From positions 33,087,238 through 33,151,237 of the forward strand of contig NC_090259.1 in NCBI RefSeq assembly GCF_037325665.1: a DNA stretch of 64,000 bases. Reading direction: 5' to 3'. Position numbers and translations under genes: made by a program. The notes below the pieces were generated by a model. The model searched no databases. It was given only the letters and a program-made list of their open reading frames with translations, and had not been told where the DNA came from. This stretch comes from Littorina saxatilis (lineage: Eukaryota > Mollusca > Gastropoda > Littorinimorpha > Littorinidae). Positions 24,301 through 33,568 of this stretch are shown here, piece after piece (the stretch's first letter is position 1; every line of letters begins with the position of its first letter).

Positions 24301-27300
24301 GCTTCTTATAACTAAAGACTAATTCTCTGTTCATTTACAACACTACTACACTAAACTAATTTTGTTTTTTTAAGATCAAACAACCATGAAAATAGGTATC
24401 AACATTACAGGGATGGCCCGATCGCCAGGGGCGAGTAAAAAATCCGCCGGGCTAGCAGAAACCGCCTCGCAATTCACCCGGTTGGCCAGTGAAAATTCTT
24501 GTCCAAACTCCAATGCAACACGTTTGGTTGTAATATATATTGAATTTCAAAGCCATATATATGACTAAGTGCCAAAAGGTGCTCACAGAACAGAAGACGA
24601 CTTTGTTTTACAATAAAAATGTTTCTAAAAACGTGTGTCTGCTGAAAATTGGTGTGTGTGTGGATGAATGTGCGAAGAGATAGTGGACATAATTTCGTGT
24701 GTCTGACTTAAACGGTTTTGAAGTTATCTTTGTTTAAAGTCAAAAATAACGCCAAAACCGGCCATCTGAAAACGGACATCGTGATACCTCGTGTTTTGAA
24801 TATGCCACAGAAAAATAACAAGAAGCACAAATGCCTTGCATTTCGTTTGATTGAATGCTTGAAACATAGCTTAACAGACGAGACCAAACGTCAAATCTAA
24901 ATCTTGAGAGAATTTTTTTTTTTCGATAACCGAATTTTAAGGTGTCGCACGCAAGATGTGTCGTCATCACGGCATACATTTTTCAATCGCAGATATTTAC
25001 TAAATTTCTTTTTCAAAAACTCTGGAATTGATGTCGACACGTCAAGCGATAACGGTGTATCAAACTGCTGTCTTTCAAGTAATCCAGCAAAGACTGCAGA
25101 ACTTTTGAACAGCAATTTTGAAAACGATCTGAAAATGTCGTCATATCTTGCATGCAACATAATGTTCGGTAATTAATGGTTATTTTCTTTTAAAAACAAA
25201 ACTTACATGTACAAGGATCTACTTCATCTAGGGAACCATGTGACACATTCTGTGTTCAAAATTTGTGAAGAAATCACGAACCATGAATGCGCTACCAAGT
25301 GTTGAAATTATGTTGTCAACATCTTTTGAGATCTTGCGTGCGACACCATCTTGCGTTCAACATAAAATGTCACTAGCTTATCGAGTTTAATGGGAAAACT
25401 AACTATTTGTTGTCTTAGTTTAATCTTCTTAATTATAAGCGTAATAAAACAGAACTTCCAAGATAAATTTTAATTGAGATTAGCGAAAGAGCGGGTACGC
25501 AAGTCGACCTTAAAGCAACAAAATAAAAACACGAGCGTTTGTCGTGATGTCTTGCGTGCAACACGTTCTCAAAAAAGAATTTTTTTTTTTTCTCAGACTT
25601 TTTAAAGTTAAAACCTTGCAACTTCACATACATTTGGGCCTAATCGCCCCCATGCATGGTAAAAGTCTTGTTGACCCTTGTGAAATTTCAAGGTCACGGC
25701 TGGGTCACATGGAGATCAAAAAACGGAAGAAAAATATTTTTTCAGAGATTTTTGAAGCTAGAACCTTGAAACTTCAAACAACGCTTTTGCTTAATCATCA
25801 TTCGACAAGAAAATTTCAGGTTGATCTTTGAGAAATTTGAAGGTCATAGCAAGGTCTCGTGTTGGTAAAAAAAAACCCACGGAAATTAACCCTTTTCTCA
25901 GAATTATTGAAAGCAAGAACCCTAAAGTTCACACACTTTTGGGCTTAATAGCCTCCATACACGGTGGAAGTCTGGTTGACCTTTGTCTAATGTCAAGGTC
26001 ACGTATGGGCCAATAATTTTTTTTTAAATTATCACTTTTTTCCGTTGTTTTTAAAGGGAGAGCCTTCGAACATCATAAACGCCGTAGCTCAATGATTCTC
26101 TGACACAAAGAAGTTCAGAAAGATCCTTGTCAAATGTGAAGGTCACAGCAGGGTCTCGTACGGGTAAAAAAACAAACAAACAGACAATAATCCTTTTCAC
26201 AGCTTTGTGGTAAGCTAGAAACTTGAAACTTTACACACATTCAGGGCTTGATAACGTTTTGACACGGTGAAAGTCTGGTTGACCCTTGTCAAATCTCAAG
26301 GTCACAGCCGTGTCGCTCATGGGTTAAACAAGAAGGGCAAAGCCCATACAACTCACATGCTTGACCTTGACCTTTACATGACCTTGACCTTCAGGGTCAA
26401 GGTCAAATAACTAAACCTAGCAATGACATCATACACTAAGAACTGCTTTACACATTTTTCCTACCAAAATACATGTGACCTTGACCCAAGGTCAAGGTCA
26501 TCCAAGGTCATGCAACACAAAGCTGTTAATTCAAGACATAGGAAGTACAATGGTGCTTATTGGCTCTTTCTACCATGAGATATGGTCACTTTTAGTGGCT
26601 CACTACCTTATTTTGGTCACATTTCATAAGGGTCAAAGTGACCTTGACCTTGATCATATGTGACCAAATGTGTCTCATGATGAAAGCATAACATGTGCCC
26701 CACATAATTTTTAAGTTTGAAACAGTTATCTTCCATAGTTCAGGGTCAAGGTCACTTCAAAATATGTATACAATCCAACTTTGAAGAGCTCCTGTGACCT
26801 TGACCTTGAAGCAAGGTAAACCAAACTGGTATCAAAAGATGGGGCTTACTTTGCCCTATATATCATATATAGGTGAGGTATTGAATCTCAAAAACTTCAG
26901 AGAAAATGGGAAAAATGTGAAAAATAGCTGTTTTTTAAACATTTATGGCCCCTGCGACCTTGACCTTGAAGCAAGGTCAAGATGCTATGTATGTTTTTTG
27001 GGGCCTTGTCATCATACACCATCTTGCCAAATTTGGTACTGATAGACTGAATAGTGTCCAAGAAATATCCAACGTTAAAGTTTTCCGGACGGACGGACGT
27101 CCAGACGACTCGGGTGAGTACATAGACTCACTTTTGCTTCGCATGTGAGTCAAAAACCAGACTGTTATCCATTTCTGCTTTATTTCTAAAGTTAGAACCT
27201 TGAAACTTCATACAACGCAATCGATCAATTATCCTTCGACATGGAGAAGATCAAGTCGATCCTCAACAAAATTCAAGGTCACGACTGGTTCTCCTGACTG

Positions 27301-30300
27301 TATAAAACGGCATTTTTTTTCTCAGACACTTGTGAAGCTAGAACTTTGAATCTTCACGCATATTCGGGGCTAAATAGCTTTCTGACATGTTGGAAGTCTG
27401 GTTGACCCTTGTAGAATTCAAGATCACAGCTGGGTTGCGTATGGGTGGCATTGCTTTTGAAGCTGGAGAAATTGAACTTGGTATAACACATTTGCTTGAT
27501 AATTCTCCGAGATGGAAATTAAAGCTTAAGTTGAGTCTTGTAAAATTTGAAGGTCGCAACAGGGTCGAGTTGGGATCATCAAAATGGAAAATTATCAATT
27601 TATTGACCATTTGTACATCTAGAACTTTGAAAATTCACACCAGTTGGGTGCTAAAAAGCCAGCCTTCAGGCATGGTAGAAGTATACTTGACCCTTGTCAA
27701 ATTTCAAGGTCACAGCTCGGTCGCGTATGGCTTAGGCCAAAAAAAAAAAATTGTCTGTTTAGGGTAACATGACCAAAAAAAGTAGGGTCGGTAGGTAGGT
27801 AAAGTTTTTTTTTTTGGTTTTTTTTTTGTGTAAATGCTATGTTGGCTGAACATTCACTTCTTATATTTGATGAATACATGTTTCAAAACTAACGTATAAA
27901 TAAAACAGAGAGAAAGGGAGAGAAAGAAACGCCAAATGTCTCTTTTTAGCATTTTTACCTCTTTTTTTTTTTCTTTTTTTTTTTTGAAATCAAAAAAAAG
28001 TTTTTGGGTCGGCGCCAAATCGATAGGGTCGGTCGGGTTACCCTAAACAGACAATTTTTTTTTTTTGGCCTTAACAAGGATAACAAATGATTTTCTGCAT
28101 TGCCTTTAAAGCAATAGCCTTGGCACTTCGCACAACGCCTTTGCTTAATGATTCTTCAAATGTTTCTCGTCAAATTTCAAGGTCACAGCGGGGTCAAGTT
28201 GAGGCACAAATAATGCGAAGTTATGAAATTACCAAACTTATTGTAAGCTAGAGAGTTGAAACTTCATCGATGACCTTTACACGTGACTACAGTATGGGTG
28301 ATGATACTCAAATTACAAAGTCACAGCTATTGGGGTCGAGTGCAGGCCAGAAAGTTAATTCCTTTTAAGCTTCAAAACGTGGCTACGTTATAGTCACTAG
28401 CTCGTATTTATATTTCTGAGGCTAGAACTTAAACACATGTGCATCTTTGTAGATCTAGAGCTTGAGCTCTTTCAAACATGACCCAAATCTGGTTGACCAA
28501 AGTCAAATTTCAGGGTCACAACAGGGTCAATTTGGGATCTTAAAATGGAAAATTATCAATGTTTTGAACATTTTTAAAACTACAGTTTACACTTTAACAA
28601 TTTCTAGGATTGGATGCCCCTTCTGACGTGACCAAAGTCTGGTTGACGTTTGTGAAATGACACATTTATATTTTTGACCTCAACAAGACCTTGCTGTGAC
28701 CTTGATGCTTGGCGTTTTCATAAAGACTTTATAAAGACTAGACAGTGTAAAGGACAGCATACTCTAGAAATGTGTGTATTTTCACAGCTCGTGCTATAAA
28801 CGCATTGACGAAATGAAAATATTCCAAATTTTGAACCAAACCTGACCCCGCTATGACCTTGAAATTGACAAAGATTAACCAGGTCACTTTCTTTTTAAAT
28901 GGCATCAACATTCTAAAAGTATGTAAAGTTGGCTAAAGTGTAATGTTTCTAGCTTTAAAACATGTAAGACAACGAACATTTTCCAATTTGGAAAGCAACT
29001 TTACACCTTACTGTGACCTTTGAATTTGATGAGGTTTAATGCGACCTGCGCCACACAAGGGGGTCATTAAACCTTGGAAGTGTGCCAAGTTTCAAAGCCC
29101 TAGCTTCAAAAACATGCGAGAAATCCTCAATGACAAATCTTTATGTTTGACCTCAAAGCAACCCTGCTGTGACCTTGACCTTTTCAACCTAAACTGTAAT
29201 CGCGTGTAGAGGTCATCATACACTAAAAATGTCTGTATTCTCAAAGTTTGTGCTATAAACGCGCTGAATAAATTGACACTTCCAAATTTTGAACCAGATG
29301 TGACCCCACTTTGACCTTGACATTTTTAGAAAGATTAACCAGGTGGTCACTTTTGTTAAGATTTCATAAAAATTCTGAAAGTATGTAAAGTATGTAAAGT
29401 CTAACTGATCTAGCTTTAAAACATGTAAGGCGTACAACGACAATTGTCCAGTTTGGAAAGGAAATTTAACCTAGCTGTGACCTTGAAATTCAATGTGGTT
29501 TAATGTGATCTGTACCATATCTGGGGGTCACCATACTTTGGTAGTGTGCCAAGTTTCAAAGCCCTAGCTTCAGAAACGTGCGAGATAACCTGAATGCTAC
29601 GTCTCAGTGCCATGTGTGTTGAATAATATAACGAACACAATTCCCGTTATTTGTGAAATAATGTGAGTGCATTTGTCTTTTCTTTTTATAATTGGGTTCC
29701 AACATCTGTTGTCTTAACAAAAATCACAATATCAGTCTTGTTGGTCAACTTTTATTTTTTAGCCCCTTTGTCCGCTTTTCGTGCGCACCTTTTGGCACTT
29801 AGTCATAAACACTGCAGATGCAGCAACTGTGGTATGCACTTGGCCAGCGACATTTCTGGCAGGCTAGTGACTTTCTTGAAGTTACTTGCCAGCCCGGCGA
29901 GTTAACATTTTCAGATTTGGTCATCCCTGCATTAAAAACTGAAAAACATTTGAATTTGACAAACCTGTGAAAAGAACATCTCCACCGTCGAGCGTGGCTT
30001 TGGCGTCACCCACTTCTTTCACAATCAGTCGCATGTCCTGCTTCAACACTCGTCTGATCTCACCAACCTGAAAAATGGAAAAGTAAGTATAACTATATAA
30101 CTGTCACTTTCTTATTAAGGCCAACAAAAAAAAATTGTCTGTTTAGGGTAACATGACCAAAAAAAGTAGGGTCGGTAGGTAGGTAGGTTTTTTGTTTTTT
30201 GTTGTTGTTTTTTTTGTAAATGCTATGTTGGCTGAACATTCATTTCTTATATTTGATGAATACATGTTTCAAAACTAACGTATAAATAAAACAGAGAGAA

Positions 30301-33300
30301 AGAAACGCCAAATGTCTCTTTTTAGCATTTTTACCTCTTTTTTTTTCTTTTTTTTTTTTGAAATCAAAAAAAAGTTTTTGGGTCGGCGCCAAATCGATAG
30401 GGTTGGTCGGGTTACCCTAAACAGACAATTTTTTTTTTTTGGCCTAAAATCAGATCAATTTCCAGAAAGCAAGCACACATTTCATTGAAACTCATTCATT
30501 TAAGATCACAGGAAGGTGAAGAGCAGACTGATCAGACCCTATTTCTCAGCCGTGAGAATCGCAAGATATTGCAAGGAAAGCTAGGAAGAAGCGTTTCTTG
30601 TGGACCGCTTACTGAGAGGAAGGCTGGGATCTGGTGACAGTAGACAAGCATCCCTCTGATCTGAGTAGATCACAGCGGCTAATCCCATCGGCTGTTCACC
30701 GACAACAGTAGACAAATCTTTCGGTATCAACCAATCCGGTTTACTTCTTGTCTGGCTGGCACAAAACCATTTCATGTATACGCCCGTGTTGACTTGCCAA
30801 GCAAAACAAAACGTCAAGAAACGGGCGCTTGTCTGACATTGAGAAGGAGACATGACCAGTATGTTAGTATTGTTACATTACATTTACAGTGTTAATACTA
30901 ATAGACCGATCTTCAAAATGTGTGAAGTCTAAAGGTATCACTATCAGGCATGGGAATTGAAAATTGTAAAAAAAGGCTGAAAATTGTTAACTGAAGACGC
31001 GAAGCGTCAAGTCGACGGCGCAAAGCGCCTAGTCTTACTAGGGGGGTCCGGGGGCATGCCCCCCCGAAAAAAAATTTCTCCAAAGAACCCAGATGGTGCA
31101 ATCTGGTGTCATCTGAGCTCCAAGTTTGCCATTAAATTCTGTTTTTAGAATCAGAGTTTTTAGTACCAATTTTTGATTTTTTGAAGAAAAAAAATATACA
31201 TGTATTATATGGTTGAAATTTGTAAAAAAATTGATCTGTTGAGACAAACAGGAAAATGTAACTTGTAACACAATCTGGTTTACTTTCAAACATAAAAGTT
31301 ACAAAGGCTCACCAATAAGAATTGCCTACTTAAGTTACTTTCCCATGATCTCTTACAATGAGTTTTAAAAAAAAGTATAAAAAAAAAGAAGAAGAAAATA
31401 AGGCTCAACGCATAGATTTTTCTTCGATTTGTGGGTTAGCGGTTTGGGTACCAGACCAGCTCCAACCCTTGCTTAAATTTGGTAAATATAGTTCGAAGAT
31501 TACGAATACGATCAGCACAGTGACATTCGAATGGAGAAAAACTGAAACAGATGCGCAAAGTTCAGATCTAGAGCGGTGTTCTTCGCTTGACTTGAGCCAA
31601 AATCTGTTCTTCTTCTGCCGTATAAAATCGAAGGAAAATCAAACAATTCAGGAGCACTGTGCCTTACTTGAGCAGAAAAAAAACCACCTGGCAAACGTTG
31701 ATTGTCCTTGAGAGAAGAGCACGTTTCAATGTGCTTTTTCCTGCGGAGATGGTCAGTAACAGTTAGTAGGTGTTGCAGACGATGCACCATGCTGAACCAC
31801 GAACATCAATTTTTCTAAATCGGGTGCCGACGCGCTGTTTGTCTCTATTCACTTCCACAACAGCCGATACCCACTCCCATTTCCATTTGTTCGCGCATCC
31901 AGTGTCATCGAATCTTTGACCACGTTTTATAACACGCGCGATCGACATTTTCACTGGTACACTGCGTTCAATGCTGTCGCGTGCCCGCGAATCCTATAGC
32001 GTGCCCGCGAATCAACAGCGAGCTGTTTCACTCAAAGTTCAAGTAACTGAGGCGGGCGGTAGCAGTGCGTGAACAAAGTTTTCGCGGGCTTTTGCGCTAA
32101 GGCAAAAGTAACCGGTGCTTTTTTTGTGTGCCTCCCCCCTTTATTTTTTCGGCGGACATTTTTGCTTTTCCGGCGGAACAAACAAACATTTTGGCGGACA
32201 ATTCCCATGCCTGCACTATCAAGCCTAGCTTCAGCAACAAAACACAGGGTTTAATATTCTGATGGAAAACTGAAGATGTAGAAAATAGTCTTCTGTATTC
32301 AGAAGAACAAATTCCCTGGCCTGTTTTTAGGATACACTGACATTTATGACTATGAGCAGGAAATAAATGCAATTGTACAGTTGTAGATTTGTGTTCACCT
32401 ATTTGTCACTGATTTTGGCGAAAGGGCTTTGCTTTATATCTCCCTGACATAGTTGCGATACATGGCACATGCTCAAGTTAAAATGCTTAAACCTCCCAGT
32501 CCATCCCCTTCCCAGACCTGACAAAACACATTGGTACTTACTTACAAACACCCATGGCATTGACTCAGCCTAAAACATACTGATCCAGATTAAACAGTCA
32601 GTGTTAATTACCACTACCACACTAAACATTCAATGTAATTTCTTCTTCTTCAGCGTTCGACGATGGCTGTGTCTAGATTCTTTGGCCCGTGATGTTGACG
32701 AAGTGGGCTGTATTCAATGTAATAAACATGGGTGCAACCTGGAAAATTCCAAAAACCGGCAAAAGTTGGGGTCCAGCTTTTTTAGTATTTAAATTTAAAT
32801 GCCAAAAAAAACCTCTCCTGGAACAAAAACATCGGCAGCCGATGAAACCAAAAACCGGCTGCCGGCATGTAGCCGGCAGAGTTGCACCCATGAATCAATG
32901 AAATCATCAAATGTGACTAATAGTAATACAAATTATAAGTAATACTAATACTGTAATAGTAATACTAATACGAGTAATAGCACTTTCTCTACAAAACTTA
33001 AGTGTAACTGTAAGACCATCATCTATTTCACTCTGACTGTCAGCTGCCATTCTAAATATTCCAATTAAATCGACAGAGAGGTGAGAATTGTCACCACAAA
33101 AAGACAATTCGCCGTTGACTGCTCTCAACGCACCTAAAAATGTCATCTGTGTCAACTGCCACTGCACCGCCAAACCACCACACCCGGAAATAACACTTTA
33201 TCTCGTTGATTTCACTTCTAACTCAAATCTTATTTCTTGTACAAAGCAAAGAAGCCTTGATGTTAAAAGATGATCCGTGCATTTACCTCTCCTTGTCTGG

Positions 33301-33568
33301 TAGAGTCACCGGGACGAGTGATGAGAGCCGTACCACCAATGACAACTGCACAGTCCTCCACGAAACAGCAGTCCGGGTAGTTCTCATCCTCCTGAAGTTC
33401 GATCAGATTCACGTCGCAGTTTTTCAACACTTCTCGGATCGTTTCGTACTCTTCCCGGGCCTTCTCTATGTCCACTTCACCGCAATCTTTTGGGCGGATA
33501 GACCTTGCAGCAAACGACTGGGGTATGCGGCAGATGATAGCATAGTTGAAATGGAAGGGGCTCGCCAT
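15138..33568 (-). CDS. Dimethylarginine dimethylaminohydrolase (DDAH)-like gene, 6 exons (gene span)
   Basis: DDAH hydrolyses asymmetric dimethylarginine to citrulline and dimethylamine, which relieves inhibition of nitric oxide synthase; it is a cytosolic enzyme of the amidinotransferase fold. Exons 1-4 are unambiguous: 33287-33568, 29965-30067, 23209-23408 and 20952-21083 join in phase into 239 residues. Family landmarks seen: PDCCFVEDCAVV (residues 65-76, matching human Asp73, Glu78, Asp79), ALITRPGDSTR (Arg91 matching Arg98), TLDGGDVLFTG (119-129), KRTN (Arg139 matching Arg145), LEHLKDGFSMAG (His169 matching His173). Exons 5 (18593-18640) and 6 (15138-15317) are the best continuation, giving about 314 residues against the usual 285. 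Exon 6 holds MTELTKVGGTISSL, aligning to the family's C-terminal MSELEKVDGLLTCC, but with no cysteine at the nucleophile position. If this exon model is right, hydrolase activity is doubtful, as debated for vertebrate DDAH2. An alternative ending lies in exon 5. All introns carry mobile elements. Confidence 0.92.
16059..16284. mobile_element. Harbinger-like MITE (family H), TSD TAA
   Basis: 226 bp. Inverted ends GCCCCCCAAAAAAGTCTGTTTACGG-type and its mirror, with GTCGGTAGGTCGGG inside. Flanked by TAA on both sides (16056-16058, 16285-16287). A three-base TWA target duplication and GGCC/GGGC ends are typical of PIF/Harbinger MITEs. In DDAH-like intron 5. Confidence 0.75.
16629..18177. mobile_element. 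CAGGG...CCCTG DNA transposon remnant, 6-bp TSD CAACAG
   Basis: Termini CAGGGCCTCACATCCACG and CATGGATGTGAGGCCCTG are inverted copies, flanked on both sides by CAACAG. Subterminal GGACAAATGTCCTAT motifs repeat at both ends. A plus-strand frame from 16967 (MPPKRKLIPEKEQKK) may be the remains of an N-terminal basic region. A second element is nested inside (17223-17821). hAT-like by termini, although hAT duplications are usually 8 bp. In intron 5. Confidence 0.75.
17223..17821 (+). mobile_element. Nested hAT-like fragment with TTF-type zinc-finger relic
   Basis: Ends CAGGGTTCGACACTAGC and TTAGTGTCGACCCCTG form imperfect inverted repeats; subterminal TTCCGCCCC blocks are also mirrored. At about 17646-17718 the plus strand reads KWLKEFPWLQYDEE ... 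TMHC. This is the hallmark of the TTF-type zinc finger at the start of many hAT-derived proteins; it then meets a stop. Non-functional remnant. No clear target duplication was seen. Confidence 0.65.
18180..18480. other. Intron 5 remainder with poly-T/poly-G tract
   Basis: Contains an 18361-18402 poly-T then poly-G run. No coding sequence. Confidence 0.4.
18494..18640 (-). CDS. DDAH-like exon 5, with two possible ends
   Basis: Acceptor CCTTCAAG and an open frame ELMKAADPDLKRHEMQ, then VNHLSANGRAISRMVLPFLK and on to a TAG at 18494-18496. Two readings fit. (a) A weak donor CAG|GTCAAC after residue 16 of the exon (18593) splices in phase 0 to exon 6, which restores a family-like C-terminus. (b) The exon is terminal and yields a 287-residue protein with an unrelated tail. 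A strong donor GTGAGT lies one base after the stop (18492 downward), so an intron beyond the stop is also possible. The other two frames are closed near the exon's start. I prefer (a) for the family-like form but cannot exclude both isoforms. Confidence 0.6.
   Translation of the reverse strand, partial: ELMKAADPDLKRHEMQVNHLSANGRAISRMVLPFLKLKHYKHIISSLP
18641..19445. other. Intron 4 sequence, nothing recognised
   Basis: A short direct repeat, CAAGGTCGCA / AAGGTCGCAAGGTCACAGG, at about 18760-18830 is the only structure seen. Confidence 0.35.
19446..19850 (-). mobile_element. SINE, subfamily 2 (GATATAGCTCAGTTGG tRNA head)
   Basis: On minus the head has box A TAGCTCAGTTGGTAGCGCGC and box B GTGAGTTCGATCCCAGG. 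The body contains GTGCACGTTAAAGATCCCACG-like sequence and GGAATAATAGGCC, and the tail is (TTGA)n (TCAATCAATCAAT on plus). A second copy lies at 54979-55398. It shares its body with subfamily 1 (22588, 40742, 45353) but not the head. Confidence 0.85.
19851..20750. other. Intron 4 sequence with poly-C tract
   Basis: AT-rich; a run of about 23 C at 20604-20626. GAAACACC(A/G)CTCAAACGG-type segments recur near 20585 and 20735. No gene. Confidence 0.35.
20753..20995. repeat. 113-bp tandem duplication across the exon-4 splice donor
   Basis: GCGGACATGGTG begins at 20753, 20866 and 20979, a period of exactly 113. The copies carry the last 44 nt of exon 4 (20952-20995) and its GTGAGT donor, duplicated at 20839-20882, plus about 69 nt of intron. 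The duplicate has no acceptor of its own. Near-identity shows it is young. Confidence 0.9.
20952..21083 (-). CDS. DDAH-like exon 4 (residues 196-239)
   Basis: Acceptor TTTCTTTCACAG, donor GTGAGT, 132 nt, phase 0 both ends. Encodes KMQEVASCQYKVM ... DMLYVNGRLIHH, matching the family's fourth blade. Its 3' end and donor are duplicated immediately downstream (20753-20995). Confidence 0.9.
21405..22267 (+). mobile_element. Family A element (TTTAGTCAAGTTTTGACTAAA end), near full length
   Basis: Begins with the palindrome ATTTAGTCAAGTTTTGACTAAAT and then CGAGGGGGAATCGAAACGAG, a TG microsatellite (21475-21519) and ACTGGACCGATCTTTATGAA. It continues through GATGACGTCATATCCGG and ends CTTGACTAAATATTG ... 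CGCCTTACGCGACTTG. Other copies: 43480-44292 (reverse), 46283-46985, 50893-51445 (reverse), interrupted pieces at 33990-34195 and 36184-36440, and end fragments at 23127-23195 and 34940-34985. No transposase. In DDAH-like intron 3. Confidence 0.75.
22278..22490 (+). mobile_element. SINE-body fragment (ATGGATTACAGGATCTTTT family)
   Basis: GGGCTCAAACTCCCAC ... TTTTTACCCCGCCATTCAGGC ... ACATGGATTACAGGATCTTT. The same body occurs in the SINE at 56514-56936 and, reversed and split, at 34385-34470 and 34655-34795. Confidence 0.5.
22588..23097 (-). mobile_element. SINE, subfamily 1 (GGCCGAGTGGTAAC tRNA head)
   Basis: On minus: GACTGGGTGGCCGAGTGG head with a long variable arm (serine/leucine-tRNA-like) and box B GCGAGTTCAACCC. 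The same body as subfamily 2 follows, then a (TTGA)n tail. In intron 3. Not a tRNA gene. Confidence 0.85.
23209..23408 (-). CDS. DDAH-like exon 3 (residues 129-195)
   Basis: Acceptor TTTCTTGCAG, donor GTATGG. 200 nt from phase 1 to phase 0. Contains GKEIFVGVGKRTN and the catalytic histidine in LEHLKDGFSMAG. Confidence 0.93.
23716..24097. mobile_element. Harbinger-like MITE (family H), TSD TTA
   Basis: GGCCAACAAAAAAAAG ... GGGGGCC flanked by TTA at 23713-23715 and 24098-24100. Interior includes TACCTACCTACCCT and GTTACC, partners of the GGTCGGTAGGTAGG blocks in the other copies. In intron 2. Confidence 0.65.
26328..27156. repeat. Insertion rich in GACCTTGACCTT / AAGGTCAAGGTC
   Basis: From AAGAAGGGCAAAGCCC to GGTGAGTACATAGACTCAC ... 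ATGTGAGTC. Breaks the 150-bp periodicity of the host array. Contains repeated GACCTTGACCTTGAAGCAAGG, itself near-palindromic. Probably an independent repeat; the boundaries are approximate. Confidence 0.5.
27735..28070. mobile_element. Harbinger-like MITE (family H), TSD TTA
   Basis: Inverted ends of about 34 bp (GGCC, A-run, TTGTCTGTTTAGGGTAAC and mirror), flanked by TTA at 27732-27734 and 28071-28073. Nearly identical to 30119-30444, so recently active. Nested inside the 24408-29929 element. Confidence 0.85.
29965..30067 (-). CDS. DDAH-like exon 2 (residues 95-129)
   Basis: Acceptor TTTTTCAG, donor GTTTGT. 103 nt leaving phase 1. Encodes VGEIRRVL ... TLDGGDVLFT, the conserved second blade. 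Joins exactly in frame to exons 1 and 3. Confidence 0.93.
30119..30444. mobile_element. Harbinger-like MITE (family H), TSD TAA
   Basis: Same ends and interior as 27735-28070, flanked by TAA at 30116-30118 and 30445-30447. Lies about 50 bp into DDAH-like intron 1, close upstream of exon 2's acceptor on the gene's strand. Confidence 0.85.
30945..32213 (-). mobile_element. CAGG...CCTG DNA transposon with BED-like zinc-finger relic, TSD CACTAT
   Basis: Termini CAGGCATGGGAATTG and CAATTCCCATGCCTG are exact inverted copies. A 6-bp duplication CACTAT flanks both (30939-30944, 32214-32219). On minus, an ATG at 31954 opens MSIARVIKRGQRFDDTG ... KIDVRGSAWCIVCNT. The adjacent frame then continues TVTDHLRRKKHIET, so the CxxC ... 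H ... H finger is split by a frameshift. This is the N-terminal BED-like finger of a hAT-type transposase; no catalytic part remains. In DDAH-like intron 1. Confidence 0.75.
32214..32726. other. Intron 1 sequence, nothing recognised
   Basis: No coding or repeat signal. Confidence 0.35.
32727..32892. mobile_element. Small MITE, CATGGGTGCAAC termini
   Basis: CATGGGTGCAAC and GTTGCACCCATG bound 166 bp containing CCGGC-rich mirrored segments (AAAACCGGC / GCCGG). No coding capacity. In DDAH-like intron 1. Confidence 0.6.
33287..33568 (-). CDS. DDAH-like exon 1 (residues 1-94)
   Basis: Starts at an ATG in good context (CAAAATGG on minus) and ends GAG before the donor GTAAAT, phase 0. Encodes the N-terminal alpha/beta propeller blade with FVEDCAVV and ALITRPG. 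The family's N-terminus is about the same length, so this start is preferred. Confidence 0.93.

Larger units (their letters stand above)
24408..29929. mobile_element. 5.5-kb foldback DNA element, CAGGGATG...CATCCCTG, TSD CATTA
   Basis: Terminal CAGGGATG and CATCCCTG, flanked by CATTA at 24403-24407 and 29930-29934. The inverted ends reach about 190 bp inward: GACTAAGTGCCAAAAGGTGC at about 24563-24582 is mirrored by GCACCTTTTGGCACTTAGTC at about 29785-29805. The interior is a degenerate satellite with a period of about 150 bp, each unit carrying CAAATTTCAAGGTCACAGC or a variant. Units run forward from 25.6 to 28.5 kb and in reverse (GTGACCTTGAAATT) from 28.65 to 29.55 kb. Two insertions interrupt it (26328-27156; MITE 27735-28070). 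No transposase frame recognised. Occupies most of DDAH-like intron 2. Confidence 0.75.

Noticed and set aside
31358-31711. 117-codon lysine-rich plus frame inside the CACTAT-flanked transposon
   Set aside because: It is antisense to the BED-like finger relic and begins in a poly-A-rich stretch; no domain seen.
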